A stretch of DNA of 64,000 bases from positions 1 through 64,000 of the forward strand of contig CAZDDI010000005.1 in assembly GCA_964504195.1 (NCBI GenBank). Reading direction: 5' to 3'. Shown piece by piece: positions 1-7,833 of this stretch; the first letter of the stretch is position 1; every line of letters starts with the position of its first letter. The notes beneath the pieces were generated by a model. The model ran no database searches. It was given only the letters and a program-made list of their open reading frames with translations, and was not told the DNA's origin. This stretch comes from CAZDDI01 sp964504195 (GTDB lineage Bacteria > Chloroflexota > Anaerolineae > B4-G1 > SLSP01). Made by a program: the position numbers and the translations under genes.

Positions 1-183
1 TTCAAGTTGCGTGAAGGTATCTTCTTGGTGTATTACTTAATGTATGGTAGTGAAGATAACAAAATTATAGACCGGACTGGTAAGGAAGCAAGCCCGCAGG
101 GTATAGCGTATGATTTGGGGGTGTTTCATTATCAGTTAAGGAACGTAAACTCAGTAGCTCACAGATTTAATGAATTGGGGTAA
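1..183 (+). CDS. C-terminal end of an unrecognised protein (5' truncated by window)
   Basis: Frame 1 is open from the first base to a TAA at 181-183, giving 60 residues that end in RFNELG. The residues look protein-like, with a helix-rich C-terminus, but I recognise no family. The start lies outside the window, so length and function cannot be judged. The last codons overlap a GTAAACTCAGTAG word that recurs at 3936. Confidence 0.4.
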   Translation, partial: FKLREGIFLVYYLMYGSEDNKIIDRTGKEASPQGIAYDLGVFHYQLRNVNSVAHRFNELG

Positions 184-373
184 CGGGCTTGCCTGCCGTC
201 CGCGAATCTGTTCACGAATACACGAATTTACTCCGTTTCAGATGCATTTATGGTTTTCTACCGTACATTTCCCAAGCTCAGCTGGTTTTTAATTCGAGTG
301 AATTCGTGGCAGAAATCTATAATTGTACAGTAGAAAAGTGTATGATAGATACTGAACTGGGAATTATAATACA

Positions 374-410
374 ACAAACCGGTCTGAAGAACCTCTCCAG
401 ACCGGTTTGT
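374..410 (-). terminator. Intrinsic terminator of the M15-like peptidase gene
   Basis: A perfect 13-bp stem (ACAAACCGGTCTG and its complement, 374-386 and 398-410) with an 11-base loop lies 17 bases beyond the stop codon of the minus-strand gene at 427. On the minus strand it is followed by a T-rich stretch. Confidence 0.7.
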
Positions 411-426
411 TAATAAACAAGGCTAT

Positions 427-1296
427 CTACTTGTAATAGAGAATATCCCAGTGATTGCTCTCATAATAGTAGATATTGCCGTTAGCGTCGCGGTACTTGT
501 TCCCGCCAATGGCGGTGAAGTTTCTATAGATGTAATTATTGATACAAGATGAGACCCCAATGTCAATCTTGTACCCGTTCCAGTGCGAGTAGGTGCCGGC
601 GGAATGCCCAGTCTCTGTGCCACCCGTGGCGGTAATCGCACAGCCGGAAGATTTCTTGAAGTTGATAATCCCGGTGATAGTGCTCTGTCGTGCACCGTGG
701 AAAGAGGTACAGGTGCTATTGCAGCGATTGGAGCAACCGCCGCTAGAGGAGACAGGAATCCCGTTGTTAGCCAGTTGGTTAGCGGCATTAGCGTGGGTCA
801 GTCCTTCATAACCATTAACCAGTTGTTTCCAAGTGTTACCCCCCACTACGCCATCAGCGCCCAACCCATTAGCTCTTTGGTAAGCGATGACCGCGCTCCG
901 AGTGCCAGAGCCAAAATCCCCATCTATCGTGAGACTGCAACCATAACGATTTCTGAGCTGGTCTTGGATGGCGCGTACATGGTCGCCCTTGCTGCCTTGT
1001 TGTGCTGTAGCAATCAGCTTACTCCAGGTGTTGTCGCCAATAATGCCATCGGAAATCAAACCATTCGCTGTTTGAAAGCTCTTGACCCGCGCTTCGGTGG
1101 TGGTATCAAAAGACCCATTGACGGTAAGTGAGTAGCCGCGATACCGGAGTAGATATTGTGCGGTGGTCACATTCCGTCCGGAATTACCTTTTCTCAGCAG
1201 CGGCCAATCTCCGGCCATGACCAGGGTAGGCATTAACAGCACCAGTAATAAGACGGAAAACACGATTCTTACACGGCGAGCTGATTTGGTAAACAT
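427..1296 (-). CDS. Secreted peptidoglycan-binding protein with M15-like zinc peptidase domain
   Basis: 289 residues. An N-terminal signal peptide (about 1-28, basic residues then a Leu/Val-rich core ending VMAGD) indicates export. Two peptidoglycan-binding_1 repeats follow (about 32-95 and 98-165), each with the G(D/S)FGSGT..AV..YQ..NGL-type pattern. The C-terminal ~115 residues are Cys-rich and carry GH, KIDI and NHWDI, matching the H...D...H metal-ligand arrangement of M15 D-Ala-D-Ala peptidases and phage endolysins. Likely role: cell-wall remodelling or lysis outside the membrane. The start at 1296 is supported by AAAGGAG about 9 bases upstream. The terminator at 374-410 follows. Family assignment is from motifs only; the substrate is inferred. 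Confidence 0.75.
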   Translation of the reverse strand: MFTKSARRVRIVFSVLLLVLLMPTLVMAGDWPLLRKGNSGRNVTTAQYLLRYRGYSLTVNGSFDTTTEARVKSFQTANGLISDGIIGDNTWSKLIATAQQGSKGDHVRAIQDQLRNRYGCSLTIDGDFGSGTRSAVIAYQRANGLGADGVVGGNTWKQLVNGYEGLTHANAANQLANNGIPVSSSGGCSNRCNSTCTSFHGARQSTITGIINFKKSSGCAITATGGTETGHSAGTYSHWNGYKIDIGVSSCINNYIYRNFTAIGGNKYRDANGNIYYYESNHWDILYYK

Positions 1297-1451
1297 ACGG
1301 GACTCCTTTCATAACTTAGAATTTGGTTGAGCAGATACAGCTGGAACACCAGCTTATTTTACCACATAATGCGCAATATATCTGGCAACTTTCGCTTATA
1401 ACCTTAGGCTACAACTGGCAATTGATGATTAGGTGATAAACTACAGTTTGG

Positions 1452-1559
1452 CTAAGCATCCAACACCTGCTCGGAGCTGCTGATGATGAAGTTGGTGCGC
1501 AGATTGCGTTTGGCGATAGGACACCGCGGATCGGGGCGCGGCCCATCGCCGGTACACGA
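1452..1559 (-). pseudogene. Possible gene remnant (C-terminal tail)
   Basis: On the minus strand a short frame reads about 34 residues, including PRCPIAKRNLRTNFIISSS, and ends at a TAG at 1454-1452. It has no start or RBS and is closed upstream by a stop inside the comEC terminator. The composition is protein-like, so it may be the tail of a deleted gene. The rest of 1297-1560 shows nothing else I can support. Confidence 0.2.
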
Positions 1560-1560
1560 A

Positions 1561-1598
1561 AAGGCGCATCACAGCCATCGGCGGCTGTGATGCGCCTT
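1561..1598 (-). terminator. Strong hairpin terminator at the end of comEC-like gene
   Basis: Perfect 16-bp arms (1561-1576 and 1583-1598, starting AAGGCGCATCACAGCC) with a 6-base loop. The stop codon of the comEC-like gene lies at the edge of the stem, and TTTTCG follows on the minus strand. Confidence 0.7.
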
Positions 1599-2781
1599 AC
1601 TTATCCGCTAGCCTTACCGTGAATACGCGCCCATCGGAGATGAGCTCGATACATCCATGCTGATCGGTGCGGTAGACGGGCGTAGTGCCCAAGCGCGCCA
1701 GCACGTCGGGCGCGGGGTCGCCATAGCGGTTCTCTGCCTCCACGCTGATAATAACGGTTTCCGGCGCGACAGCCGCAAGGAAGTCTGGCGTACAGCAAGT
1801 TGCCGCGCCTTGACGCGGCAATAGCAGCGCGGTGCTGCGTAGCGCGTCGCCGTAACGTGCCACCAGTTCGCCTTCTACCACCGTTGTGGCCGCGCCAGGG
1901 AGCAGCACACTCGTCTCGCCGTAGACCAGGCGCAGCACCAGTGGCCCAGCGACGCCCTCCGGCGGCCAGAGCACTTCAAGCGTCACGTCTTCATCCAGCT
2001 CCCAGCGGCCCCCAGCGAACAGCGTACCGGTGGTGTGCACCGGACGCGCGTCCAGCAGCTCGGCCCAGCGGGTGGGCAAAGCGCCTTCGCGCTGCTCCCA
2101 AACCCCCGTGAGGACATAATCCACCCGGTAGCGCTCCAGCATAGGTACCAGCCCGGCCAAGCGCGCATTGCCAGGGCCGGTAAGCGCCACCAGTTCCACC
2201 CGGCGATCCCAGAACGGCAGCCGTCGCCCCACCCGACTGAGCAGGCGCGTAGGTTCAAGGCCGCCATCAATGAGCGCGTGTGCGCCGCGCGGTGTTTGCA
2301 CGAGAATGGCATCGCCCTGGCCCACATCGAGGAAGTGGACATGCAGGCGGCCATCGGGCAGTTTGAGCGCGGTCGCGCCGAGCAAGATGAGCGCGGCGGC
2401 CCCGGCCATCCAGTACCGGCGCGCGCCCAGCAGGAACGCGCCGCGCCATGCCAGGCGTTGCGCGGACGAGGCGGTGAGCCACAGCGTCGCGCCACCCAGC
2501 AGCGCGTAATAGCTCCACACCAGTGGCAGGGTCATAAACTCCAGCGGCGCGGAGGCCCAGGGGACTTGGGCAGTGAGATAGACCATCTCGATAGTGTAGG
2601 TGAGAAATACCCAGGCCGACCACGCCACCAATTGCCCCAGGGCGGGCCAGACCAATGCCACTAACAACGCCACGCCCCCACAGATCATCACCGCTGGCTG
2701 AACAGAAGTTAGATTGTGAGAACAGTCGGATTCCTCCGATAGTTTTCGATACCTTGATTGAAGCATCCATGATAATAACAT
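1597..2781 (-). CDS. Truncated ComEC/Rec2-like protein, metallo-beta-lactamase-like domain with lost metal ligands
   Basis: 394 residues. Residues ~30-140 contain hydrophobic segments like the last membrane helices of ComEC. Residues ~145-394 are the C-terminal metallo-beta-lactamase-like domain, with LDVGQGDAILVQTP, ALIDGG and NRYGDP...YRTDQHG, all typical ComEC landmarks. ComEC proteins form the DNA-uptake channel and are usually 700-800 residues; here the N-terminal OB and competence domain is missing. Composition switches from GC- to AT-rich around 2700-2780, so the first ~26 residues are probably not native. The usual HxHxDH site reads GPGNARLAG and the later GHHGS site reads PRQGAAT, so hydrolase activity is unlikely. 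Probably a decayed gene at an element boundary. Confidence 0.75.
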   Translation of the reverse strand: MLLSWMLQSRYRKLSEESDCSHNLTSVQPAVMICGGVALLVALVWPALGQLVAWSAWVFLTYTIEMVYLTAQVPWASAPLEFMTLPLVWSYYALLGGATLWLTASSAQRLAWRGAFLLGARRYWMAGAAALILLGATALKLPDGRLHVHFLDVGQGDAILVQTPRGAHALIDGGLEPTRLLSRVGRRLPFWDRRVELVALTGPGNARLAGLVPMLERYRVDYVLTGVWEQREGALPTRWAELLDARPVHTTGTLFAGGRWELDEDVTLEVLWPPEGVAGPLVLRLVYGETSVLLPGAATTVVEGELVARYGDALRSTALLLPRQGAATCCTPDFLAAVAPETVIISVEAENRYGDPAPDVLARLGTTPVYRTDQHGCIELISDGRVFTVRLADK

Positions 2782-3016
2782 TGCAAAATAACAGCTAACC
2801 CAAGTTGCTACTTATTCGCTAGAATCTTTATAGGACATGGATTCTACGGATAAGAACAAAAAAATCCGCCTAGTCCGCAGAATCCGTGTCCTGAACCCTG
2901 AATCAACCGTGGCAACTTGGATTACATGTGGGATGCACAGAAATTCATTCATAGGTATTGCCACTAAATCCGCTAAACCTAAAGAGGCGTAAATTGCAGT
3001 AAATGTTATTCTCGAT

Positions 3017-3046
3017 TTGCATCGACGACATCCTATGTGATACAAT
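3017..3046 (+). promoter_or_regulatory. Promoter-like TTGCAT-18-TACAAT
   Basis: TTGCAT (3017-3022) and TACAAT (3041-3046) are separated by 18 bases. The same layout occurs at 26035, 43041 and 44431. No long ORF follows; the expected transcript runs into the hairpin terminator at 3240-3289. Confidence 0.5.
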
Positions 3047-3052
3047 GATTTT

Positions 3053-3289
3053 AGAATAGTGAATATTCTCCGCTAATGCTTTGTCAAGCGTAATTTGAGA
3101 GGTAATACTGATTATTTTACGGCTAAATTAAAATTTTGCAGTTTCTTGTTTTGCACTTGACAGAACACTTAGAGACAAAAGTAACCTTCTAATTCAGTAG
3201 GAAACCTTCAAGCCTACAACACTCCAAATAGAACTGGGGAAAAGGGGAGGATTTAGAACGCTGTGGCGTTCTAAATCCTCCCCTTTTTT
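3053..3289 (+). ncRNA. Putative short structured RNA (copy A of a leader/terminator family)
   Basis: A transcript from the 3017-3046 promoter would start near 3053 and end at the terminator at 3289, with no convincing ORF. It holds a small hairpin, GTAGG/CCTAC (3197-3201/3213-3217, loop AAACCTTCAAG), then a GGGGAGG/CCTCCCC terminator. The same pair of hairpins occurs at 43101-43176 and 44471-44661 upstream of pilus genes. No known RNA class was recognised. The 5' end is inferred. Confidence 0.4.
3240..3289 (+). terminator. 22-bp stem intrinsic terminator
   Basis: Perfect 22-bp arms (3240-3261 and 3266-3287) with a TGTG loop. The left arm begins AAAAGGGGAGG and the right arm ends in CCTCCCC followed by six T's, so it could work in both directions. 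Confidence 0.85.
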
Positions 3290-3301
3290 GTTAGCTGTTT
3301 T

Positions 3302-3526
3302 TAATAACAGTAGTTACGCGGTCGAAGCAGGTGGGGCGCACTTTTGACACTAAAACAGCATATTTGCTGCATCAATAACGCAATTTGGGTTGGTTTTAAG
3401 TGCGGCCCACCTAAGGAATGGGTACGAAATAACTTATCCATTTGAACTCCAAATTGCGCCTGAAACGTCCAGAAAGCGGGACACTTATTTCGTACTCATT
3501 CCTAAACCGCGCAACTACTGTAATAA
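3302..3526. mobile_element. MITE-like 213-bp element with TAATAA target duplication
   Basis: Terminal inverted repeats CAGTAGTTACGCGGT (3308-3322) and its 14/15 complement (3506-3520) are directly flanked by TAATAA at 3302-3307 and 3521-3526. Inside are two nested hairpins: 3329-3343 with 3398-3412 (14/15) and 3415-3432 with 3485-3502 (17/18). Their loops hold a perfect 10-base complement, CGCAATTTGG (3379-3388) with CCAAATTGCG (3449-3458). There is no coding capacity. This fits a non-autonomous transposable element, or a structured RNA or ssDNA element. Confidence 0.65.
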
Positions 3527-3726
3527 CTGAAACCAAAGTTTCCCTTTTGAGGTTTTTTCTGACTTTCTGAGAACAATTGAAGGAGGTTAGTTAGTTATTT
3601 TTCAATGTATCACTTTATTGGATTTGACACAAGTATAACAAAAAAAATCAAAACACTCGATATTTCCCAACCAAAGACACAACATTTGACATAGAAACCT
3701 TAACTACAAATAGAAGAGGAGCGATA

Positions 3727-3933
3727 ATGCAAAACAGTGACTCGTCTTTACAAGATGCTTTATTTCACAATTCACTTGTAGAAGTGTTGACTGAAATGGC
3801 TAAAAATTACATGCAACAATTAAGATTAGCCAGGAAAGGAAACAGTGTAATTAATAACGACGAAATGACAGGAGTTAAGGAAAGCAAAGGAATATTTATA
3901 ACCCAGGTCGAAAACAACGCTGTAAGCTGCTAG
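3727..3933 (+). CDS. Small protein of unknown function (68 aa)
   Basis: 68 residues, preceded by a good Shine-Dalgarno sequence (AGAGGAG, about 6 bases before the ATG) and followed by stem-loops. The N-terminal part is amphipathic-helical and acidic; the C-terminus ends ENNAVSC, with the only Cys as last residue. No family is recognised. The AT-rich composition differs from the GC-rich genes that follow. A leader-plus-core peptide precursor is one possibility, but no modifying enzyme is adjacent. Confidence 0.4.
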   Translation: MQNSDSSLQDALFHNSLVEVLTEMAKNYMQQLRLARKGNSVINNDEMTGVKESKGIFITQVENNAVSC

Positions 3934-3988
3934 AGGTAAACTCAGTAGATTACAGTTTGCTCGAATTGGATTGCAATATCCAGCCCAG

Positions 3989-4012
3989 AACGGGGATCTA
4001 GCGATCCCCGTT
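3989..4012 (+). terminator. Stem-loop after the 68-aa gene
   Basis: Perfect 10-bp arms AACGGGGATC (3989-3998) and GATCCCCGTT (4003-4012) with a 4-base loop, 56 bases after the stop codon. The U-tract is weak (GAATATTT). Confidence 0.5.
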
Positions 4013-4262
4013 GAATATTTCGTGATCCACTGAAACTGGCTTGTGCCATAAAATCTTCATCAATTTTACTCACACTGGTATCAATGCCTGTGCTACAAGG
4101 CTACGCCGGGCAAATCCGGCTTTACAACCGCGTAGACGAAGTGTTGTACTGTAGTCTCGTGATCGCTCACTAGGCGGGGTATTCATGTCGAATACTTTAT
4201 GACAATAACCAAGTTTTCAGACAGGGAAGAAGTTTGTCTCAAAATTTCAAAGCATATATAGC

Positions 4263-4298
4263 AAGCACAATGTTGTTGATAACATTGTGCTTTTTTAT
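4263..4298 (+). terminator. Intrinsic terminator
   Basis: 12-bp perfect stem (AAGCACAATGTT, 4263-4274, with 4281-4292), 6-base loop, then TTTTTTAT. Its gene is unclear; 4013-4262 has no supported ORF, so it may end a small RNA or a longer 3727 transcript. Confidence 0.7.
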
Positions 4299-4602
4299 AG
4301 TTACCCTCTTGTTATCAAAACAAATACATCTGCAATATACTCGAAAATTGAAATAAGAATTAATCATTGATAACATACAGTTGTTTTGTGTAAACAATCA
4401 TACTAAAACCTCGCAGATTTTAATGTGAAATTGATACGTTACCTTGTCGTTTTGTAACAACAATTTCATCCTCAAGACTTCCACAGAACTTAGTAGAAAT
4501 TTCTAGGCTTTCTGGAATTCGTATCAAGCTAACAGACTTAAGATAGAGAGAATTCACTCAAATCGAACAGTGTGAATAACTCTATTACCAGGAGATGATT
4601 TA
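4299..4602. other. AT-rich intergenic stretch, nothing recognised
   Basis: About 300 bases of AT-rich sequence between the terminator at 4263 and the next RBS. I see no ORF with an RBS and no strong palindrome. It may contain the promoter of the following genes, but no clear -35/-10 pair stands out. Confidence 0.3.
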
Positions 4603-4797
4603 ATGGGAAATGTCTGGGGGTGGCTAAGAGCATCTAGCGTTTTTACGCAGCGTTGCTTTGTGTTGTTGCAAAAAACCGTTTTTGGGGCACCCACTATCAT
4701 TATAGCTGGTGACTTACTAAAATCCTCTATCTGTTCAATCACTGTTAAAAATCAGCATTTGGATGATAAGGCGGATTACCATGCAAACCCTGCGTAA
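4603..4797 (+). CDS. Small hypothetical protein (64 aa)
   Basis: 64 residues with a good RBS (AGGAG about 8 bases before the ATG). A weakly hydrophobic centre (APTIIIAGDLL) is seen but no family. It overlaps the next start (4781) in another frame. Overlap with a minus-strand frame of the same size makes coding status uncertain. Confidence 0.3.
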   Translation: MGNVWGWLRASSVFTQRCFVLLQKTVFGAPTIIIAGDLLKSSICSITVKNQHLDDKADYHANPA

Positions 4798-5395
4798 CAC
4801 CTTCTCCGAACTCCTGGCCTGGGTGATAGCCGGCCTGCTCGTGGCTTGTATTGTGTGTTGCGTTATTCCTTATCTCGATACGACCATCCAGGACGCGCAC
4901 TTGTGGTTTGCTACACCCCGGCCCACGCCGATAGCTGTGGTGCTGGATTTTGCGCCCGAAGACGAAGTGGGCGCACGGGAAACGGTATATGCCTGGCTGC
5001 AAGCCCAGCAGGACTTAACGGCTCTTCCTACGCTTGATTTGGAAACCCGCGCCTATTACCTCGCTGGCGAAGCCCCCCGCTTGCGCCAGGGCGACTGGCC
5101 GATGTGGTATGGCCTGCGGTATGCCGTCGGCCCCGCTTCAGGCGCCTGGTTGTATTACTGGCCGGGCTGCCCGCCGTGCCCCGCGGGGTCTGCCTGTATA
5201 GCTTTGCCCAACAGCCCCCGCCCGAGCCTAGCCACCTTTGCCTACCCTGGTTTGTCCACCGCGCCCGAGGTGGGCGCGGCGCTGGCCTGGCGCGAGGAGC
5301 AAGCCTATATCGCGGTAATCTGGCCCGGCGTGTGTCCGCCGCCCGCGCCGGAACCCACCCGGCCTTACGTCGGCCCGACCGGGCCGGGCCAGTGA
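4781..5395 (+). CDS. Membrane-anchored hypothetical protein
   Basis: 204 residues from the ATG at 4781; AAGGCGG 5 bases upstream supports this start over 4763. One N-terminal membrane helix (about 10-34, LLAWVIAGLLVACIVCCVI) is followed by a soluble domain presumably outside the membrane, with a CPPCPAGSAC cluster (about 135-144) and a Pro-rich tail. The paired cysteines suggest disulfides in an exported domain. No family recognised. It heads the GC-rich module and is followed 12 bases later by the next gene, so the two are probably co-transcribed. Confidence 0.6.
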   Translation: MQTLRNTFSELLAWVIAGLLVACIVCCVIPYLDTTIQDAHLWFATPRPTPIAVVLDFAPEDEVGARETVYAWLQAQQDLTALPTLDLETRAYYLAGEAPRLRQGDWPMWYGLRYAVGPASGAWLYYWPGCPPCPAGSACIALPNSPRPSLATFAYPGLSTAPEVGAALAWREEQAYIAVIWPGVCPPPAPEPTRPYVGPTGPGQ

Positions 5396-5407
5396 GCGGA
5401 GCCTGCC

Positions 5408-5983
5408 ATGCCCTTACCAGTTACTTCTCCTAGTCCCCTGGTGCGCGCTGCTTGGTCGCCGGATGTCGGCTATTGGCAACTGGCGCAGAGTAGTGTGCTC
5501 CCGGCGTTCAAGCGCCTGGCGGCGGGGAAGCGGGATGCCGACGCACTCCTGTGCGCCGCCTTTAGTCCCCTGGTACATTTGGTGTTGGAATTGGCGCTGG
5601 AACGGGGCATGGCCGGGTTGCCTAGTTTTTTGCGCGGCTTGACCCGCCCGCCCCGCCCGGAGAGCGCGACCCACTGGGTGACGCCCGGCGCGGCCTGGAA
5701 ATGGTTGCAAACATTACCGGCGGGCGAGGTCGCCGCGGTGTTTGACCTGCGCCCCGGCGGCGGGCCGGAATTGGATACCTGGCCCTACGCGCCGCTCCTG
5801 GATCAGCAGGGGCGTATCCCGGAATTTCACCAGGAATTGTTACCGCTGGTGTTAAGCGTGTTGCAGGGCTGGGGCGCGAGTGTATTACTGATACCGCCGG
5901 CGCATACCCCGTTGCCCGTAGCACAGGCGCAGTGGGCAGCGTTATGTCAGGCGGCATCACCAGCCGGGAAGCGGGCCGGGTGA
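5408..5983 (+). CDS. Hypothetical protein (191 aa)
   Basis: 191 residues, Ala/Leu/Pro-rich, with no signal peptide or clear membrane helix. Spacing of 12 bases from the previous stop and a GGAGCC RBS suggest an operon. A mixed alpha/beta pattern is visible (AAVFDLRP, GWGASVLLIPP), but no catalytic motif or family is recognised. Codon use matches the GC-rich neighbours, which supports coding. It is the last gene before a 1.2-kb non-coding repeat region. Confidence 0.55.
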   Translation: MPLPVTSPSPLVRAAWSPDVGYWQLAQSSVLPAFKRLAAGKRDADALLCAAFSPLVHLVLELALERGMAGLPSFLRGLTRPPRPESATHWVTPGAAWKWLQTLPAGEVAAVFDLRPGGGPELDTWPYAPLLDQQGRIPEFHQELLPLVLSVLQGWGASVLLIPPAHTPLPVAQAQWAALCQAASPAGKRAG

Positions 5984-6002
5984 TACGCATTGCCCGCAAG
6001 CC

Positions 6003-6060
6003 GGGGTATGCGGCACGCGCTGCGGGTTTTCGTAACGGGCTATTTCGTGCCGCATACCCC
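6003..6060. repeat. Dyad 1 with ATGCGGCAC core
   Basis: Perfect 15-bp arms (GGGGTATGCGGCACG, 6003-6017, with 6046-6060) around a 28-base spacer. The core ATGCGGCAC recurs in dyad 2 at 6209-6256. There is no U-tract, so a protein-binding or ssDNA hairpin site is more likely than a terminator. Confidence 0.7.
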
Positions 6061-6208
6061 CGCAATGCAGCGGTGGGGCTAAGCAGCGGAATATCAATCA
6101 TTTTTACCCGTTTATTCGCGGTTTTTACGCCCATAACCGGCTTGTGGGCCACCTTGAGGAAGCGGAGCGTGACCCGTCTCGTGGGGGAGTGGCGGCTGGG
6201 TGGGGGGA

Positions 6209-6256
6209 ATGCGGCACAAGGACAAGTTAGCCGTAATTGCCTGGTTTGTGCCGCAT
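6209..6256. repeat. Dyad 2 with the same ATGCGGCAC core
   Basis: Perfect 11-bp arms (ATGCGGCACAA, 6209-6219, with 6246-6256) around 26 bases, sharing the ATGCGGCAC half-site with dyad 1 about 200 bp upstream. The pair lies in the gene-free zone 5984-7227. Confidence 0.65.
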
Positions 6257-6319
6257 ACGACCCCGGTTATTACCCGGGTTGACCCCGGTTGTACGGCGGC
6301 TCAGACACCGGGTTTCGAC

Positions 6320-7190
6320 CAATGGCGACCCGCGCAAGCACGTCGGGGGTGACGCTAATAGGCAATGGTTATGCCCGGTTGCTACCCAGATAGCCCGCGC
6401 CAACGTCTAGGGTTACGCTGATGGGCTGCGGCTATTCGCGGTTGCCACCGGCGGCTCATGATAGTGCCTGGCGTCACACGGGCCAAGTCAACCCTGGTTT
6501 CCAGTGGCATCCCATGTAAACACGCCGGGGGATAGCGCTGATAGGCAATGGTTATGCCCGGTTGCCACCCGGACAGCCTGCGATAACGCCCAGGTGGCTT
6601 TGATAGGCAACGGTTTTTCACCGGCGCCCCATGTAAGCACGCGGGGGATGGCGCTGATGGGCCGCGATTATTCGCCGTTGCTACCCGGATAGCCCGCGCT
6701 AATGCCGGGGGTGGCTTTGATAGGCAATAGTTTTTCACTGGCGGGCCGCGCGCGCGTTCTGGGTTACGCTGATGCGCCACGGCTATTCGCGGTTGCCACC
6801 GGCGGCGCATGATACTGCCTGGCGTCACACGGGCCAAGTCAACCCTGGTTTCCAGTGGCATCCCATGTAAACACGCCGGGGGATAGCGCTGATAGGCAAT
6901 GGTTATGCCCGGTTGCCACCCGGACAGCCTGCGATAACGCCCAGGTGGCTTTGATAGGCAACGGTTTTTCACCGGTGCCCCATGTAAGCACGCGGGGGAT
7001 GGCGCTAACGCCGGGGGATGCGCTGATGCACGGTGGTTATTCGCGGTTACCACCAGCGGCCCGCGCGCGCGTCCAGCGTAACGCTGATGCGCCGCCGCTA
7101 TTCGCGGTTGCCACCCGGATAGCCTGCGCTAACGCCCAGGTGACGCTGATAGACAACGGTTTCTCATGGGCGGCCCGCGCGAGCGCCGGG
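6320..7190. repeat. Degenerate ~60-bp tandem repeats with a 351-bp higher-order duplication
   Basis: About a dozen imperfect units of 50-65 bp repeat the words GCTGATAGGCAATGGTTAT, CGCGGTTGCCACC and GCGCTAACGCC. A larger block at about 6447-6650 recurs at 6798-7001, an offset of 351 bp. Many units can pair GGCAA with TTGCC. Stops and frame changes argue against a protein. Function is unknown; a partition or replication site is possible. Confidence 0.7.
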
Positions 7191-7227
7191 GCCGTCCGGC
7201 TCAGTACCCTGTACAGGAGGTGCAAAG

Positions 7228-7662
7228 ATGCACCATGATGCCCCGCAGTTCATTCGGTATCTCGTCGCCCTCACCGGGGGCGATCCGTGCCTGACCCAGA
7301 TTCCGCGCGGGAAACATCCCCTGCGCATCCACACCCAGCGCGTGGGCGCTGTCCGGCTGGTCACCGTCGCGCCGGGTAGCGACCCCTTGCCCGAGGTGGA
7401 TGAAACCGCGCTCAGCCCGCTGGTGGCCGCGCCCGGCACGGTGCTCTTGCGGGGGATCATCGCGGGGGTGCGCGATACAGCCGCGGCGGACCGCGCGCTG
7501 TGGCTGACGCTGCCCGGCGCGGGGGCCGTGCCGCTGGTGGCAGCGGATGCGGACATTGCCGTGACCCTGCGCGGTTTGCTCCGCCGGCCCGTGATTGTGC
7601 GCGGCGTGTGCGCGGCACAGGGGATTGTTGTTCACATGGTGCAGGCGGAGGTCGCGCCGTGA
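7228..7662 (+). CDS. Small beta-rich protein, possibly OB-fold ssDNA-binding
   Basis: 144 residues, start supported by AGGAGG 8 bases upstream. Alternating hydrophobic strands (VGAVRLVTVA, GTVLLRGIIAGV, RPVIVRGVCAAQGIVVHMVQ) suggest a small beta-barrel such as an OB fold, as in SSB-like element proteins; a second OB-like protein occurs at 63640. No signature residues are visible, so the fold is inference. It opens the replication-type gene series and its stop overlaps a GTG start at 7659. Confidence 0.55.
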   Translation: MHHDAPQFIRYLVALTGGDPCLTQIPRGKHPLRIHTQRVGAVRLVTVAPGSDPLPEVDETALSPLVAAPGTVLLRGIIAGVRDTAAADRALWLTLPGAGAVPLVAADADIAVTLRGLLRRPVIVRGVCAAQGIVVHMVQAEVAP

Positions 7663-7787
7663 GCAAGGCCAAGGGGCAACGAAAAAGCGCCGAAAGGTTC
7701 GGCGCTTTCAGAAGGTCCGTGCGTGGCTATCCGCACGCCAGGGTCAAGCTGACCCGCCTGGGCCCCCCCAGGCTTGGGCGGCTTTGA
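7659..7787 (+). CDS. Possible 42-aa basic peptide, overlapping start
   Basis: A GTG start overlaps the TGA of the previous gene (GTGA), and 42 mostly basic residues follow to a TGA at 7787. A strong hairpin lies inside the frame (7684-7708), which could equally mean that this is only a 3' untranslated terminator region. Confidence 0.25.
   Translation: MSKAKGQRKSAERFGAFRRSVRGYPHARVKLTRLGPPRLGRL
7684..7708 (-). terminator. Perfect 11-bp hairpin
   Basis: AAAGCGCCGAA (7684-7694) pairs with 7698-7708 around a 3-base loop. The minus strand continues into TTTTTCG; the plus strand continues CAG. It lies just after the OB-like gene. Confidence 0.5.
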
Positions 7788-7833
7788 GACAGACTAACAG
7801 TTTTAGTATACCAGACTCAAGGAGGTACATGCA

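Noticed and set aside
189..413. 74-residue ORF after the first partial gene
   Set aside because: It runs through the terminator hairpin at 374-410 and has no RBS.
2812..3045. 77-residue minus-strand ORF
   Set aside because: Covers the promoter at 3017 and low-quality AT-rich DNA with no RBS and no protein pattern.
6382..7053. 223-residue minus-strand ORF over the repeat block
   Set aside because: It only reads the degenerate repeats; units change frame, there is no RBS, and the residues (VKNRCLSKPP, WQPGITIAYQRYPP) show no fold pattern.
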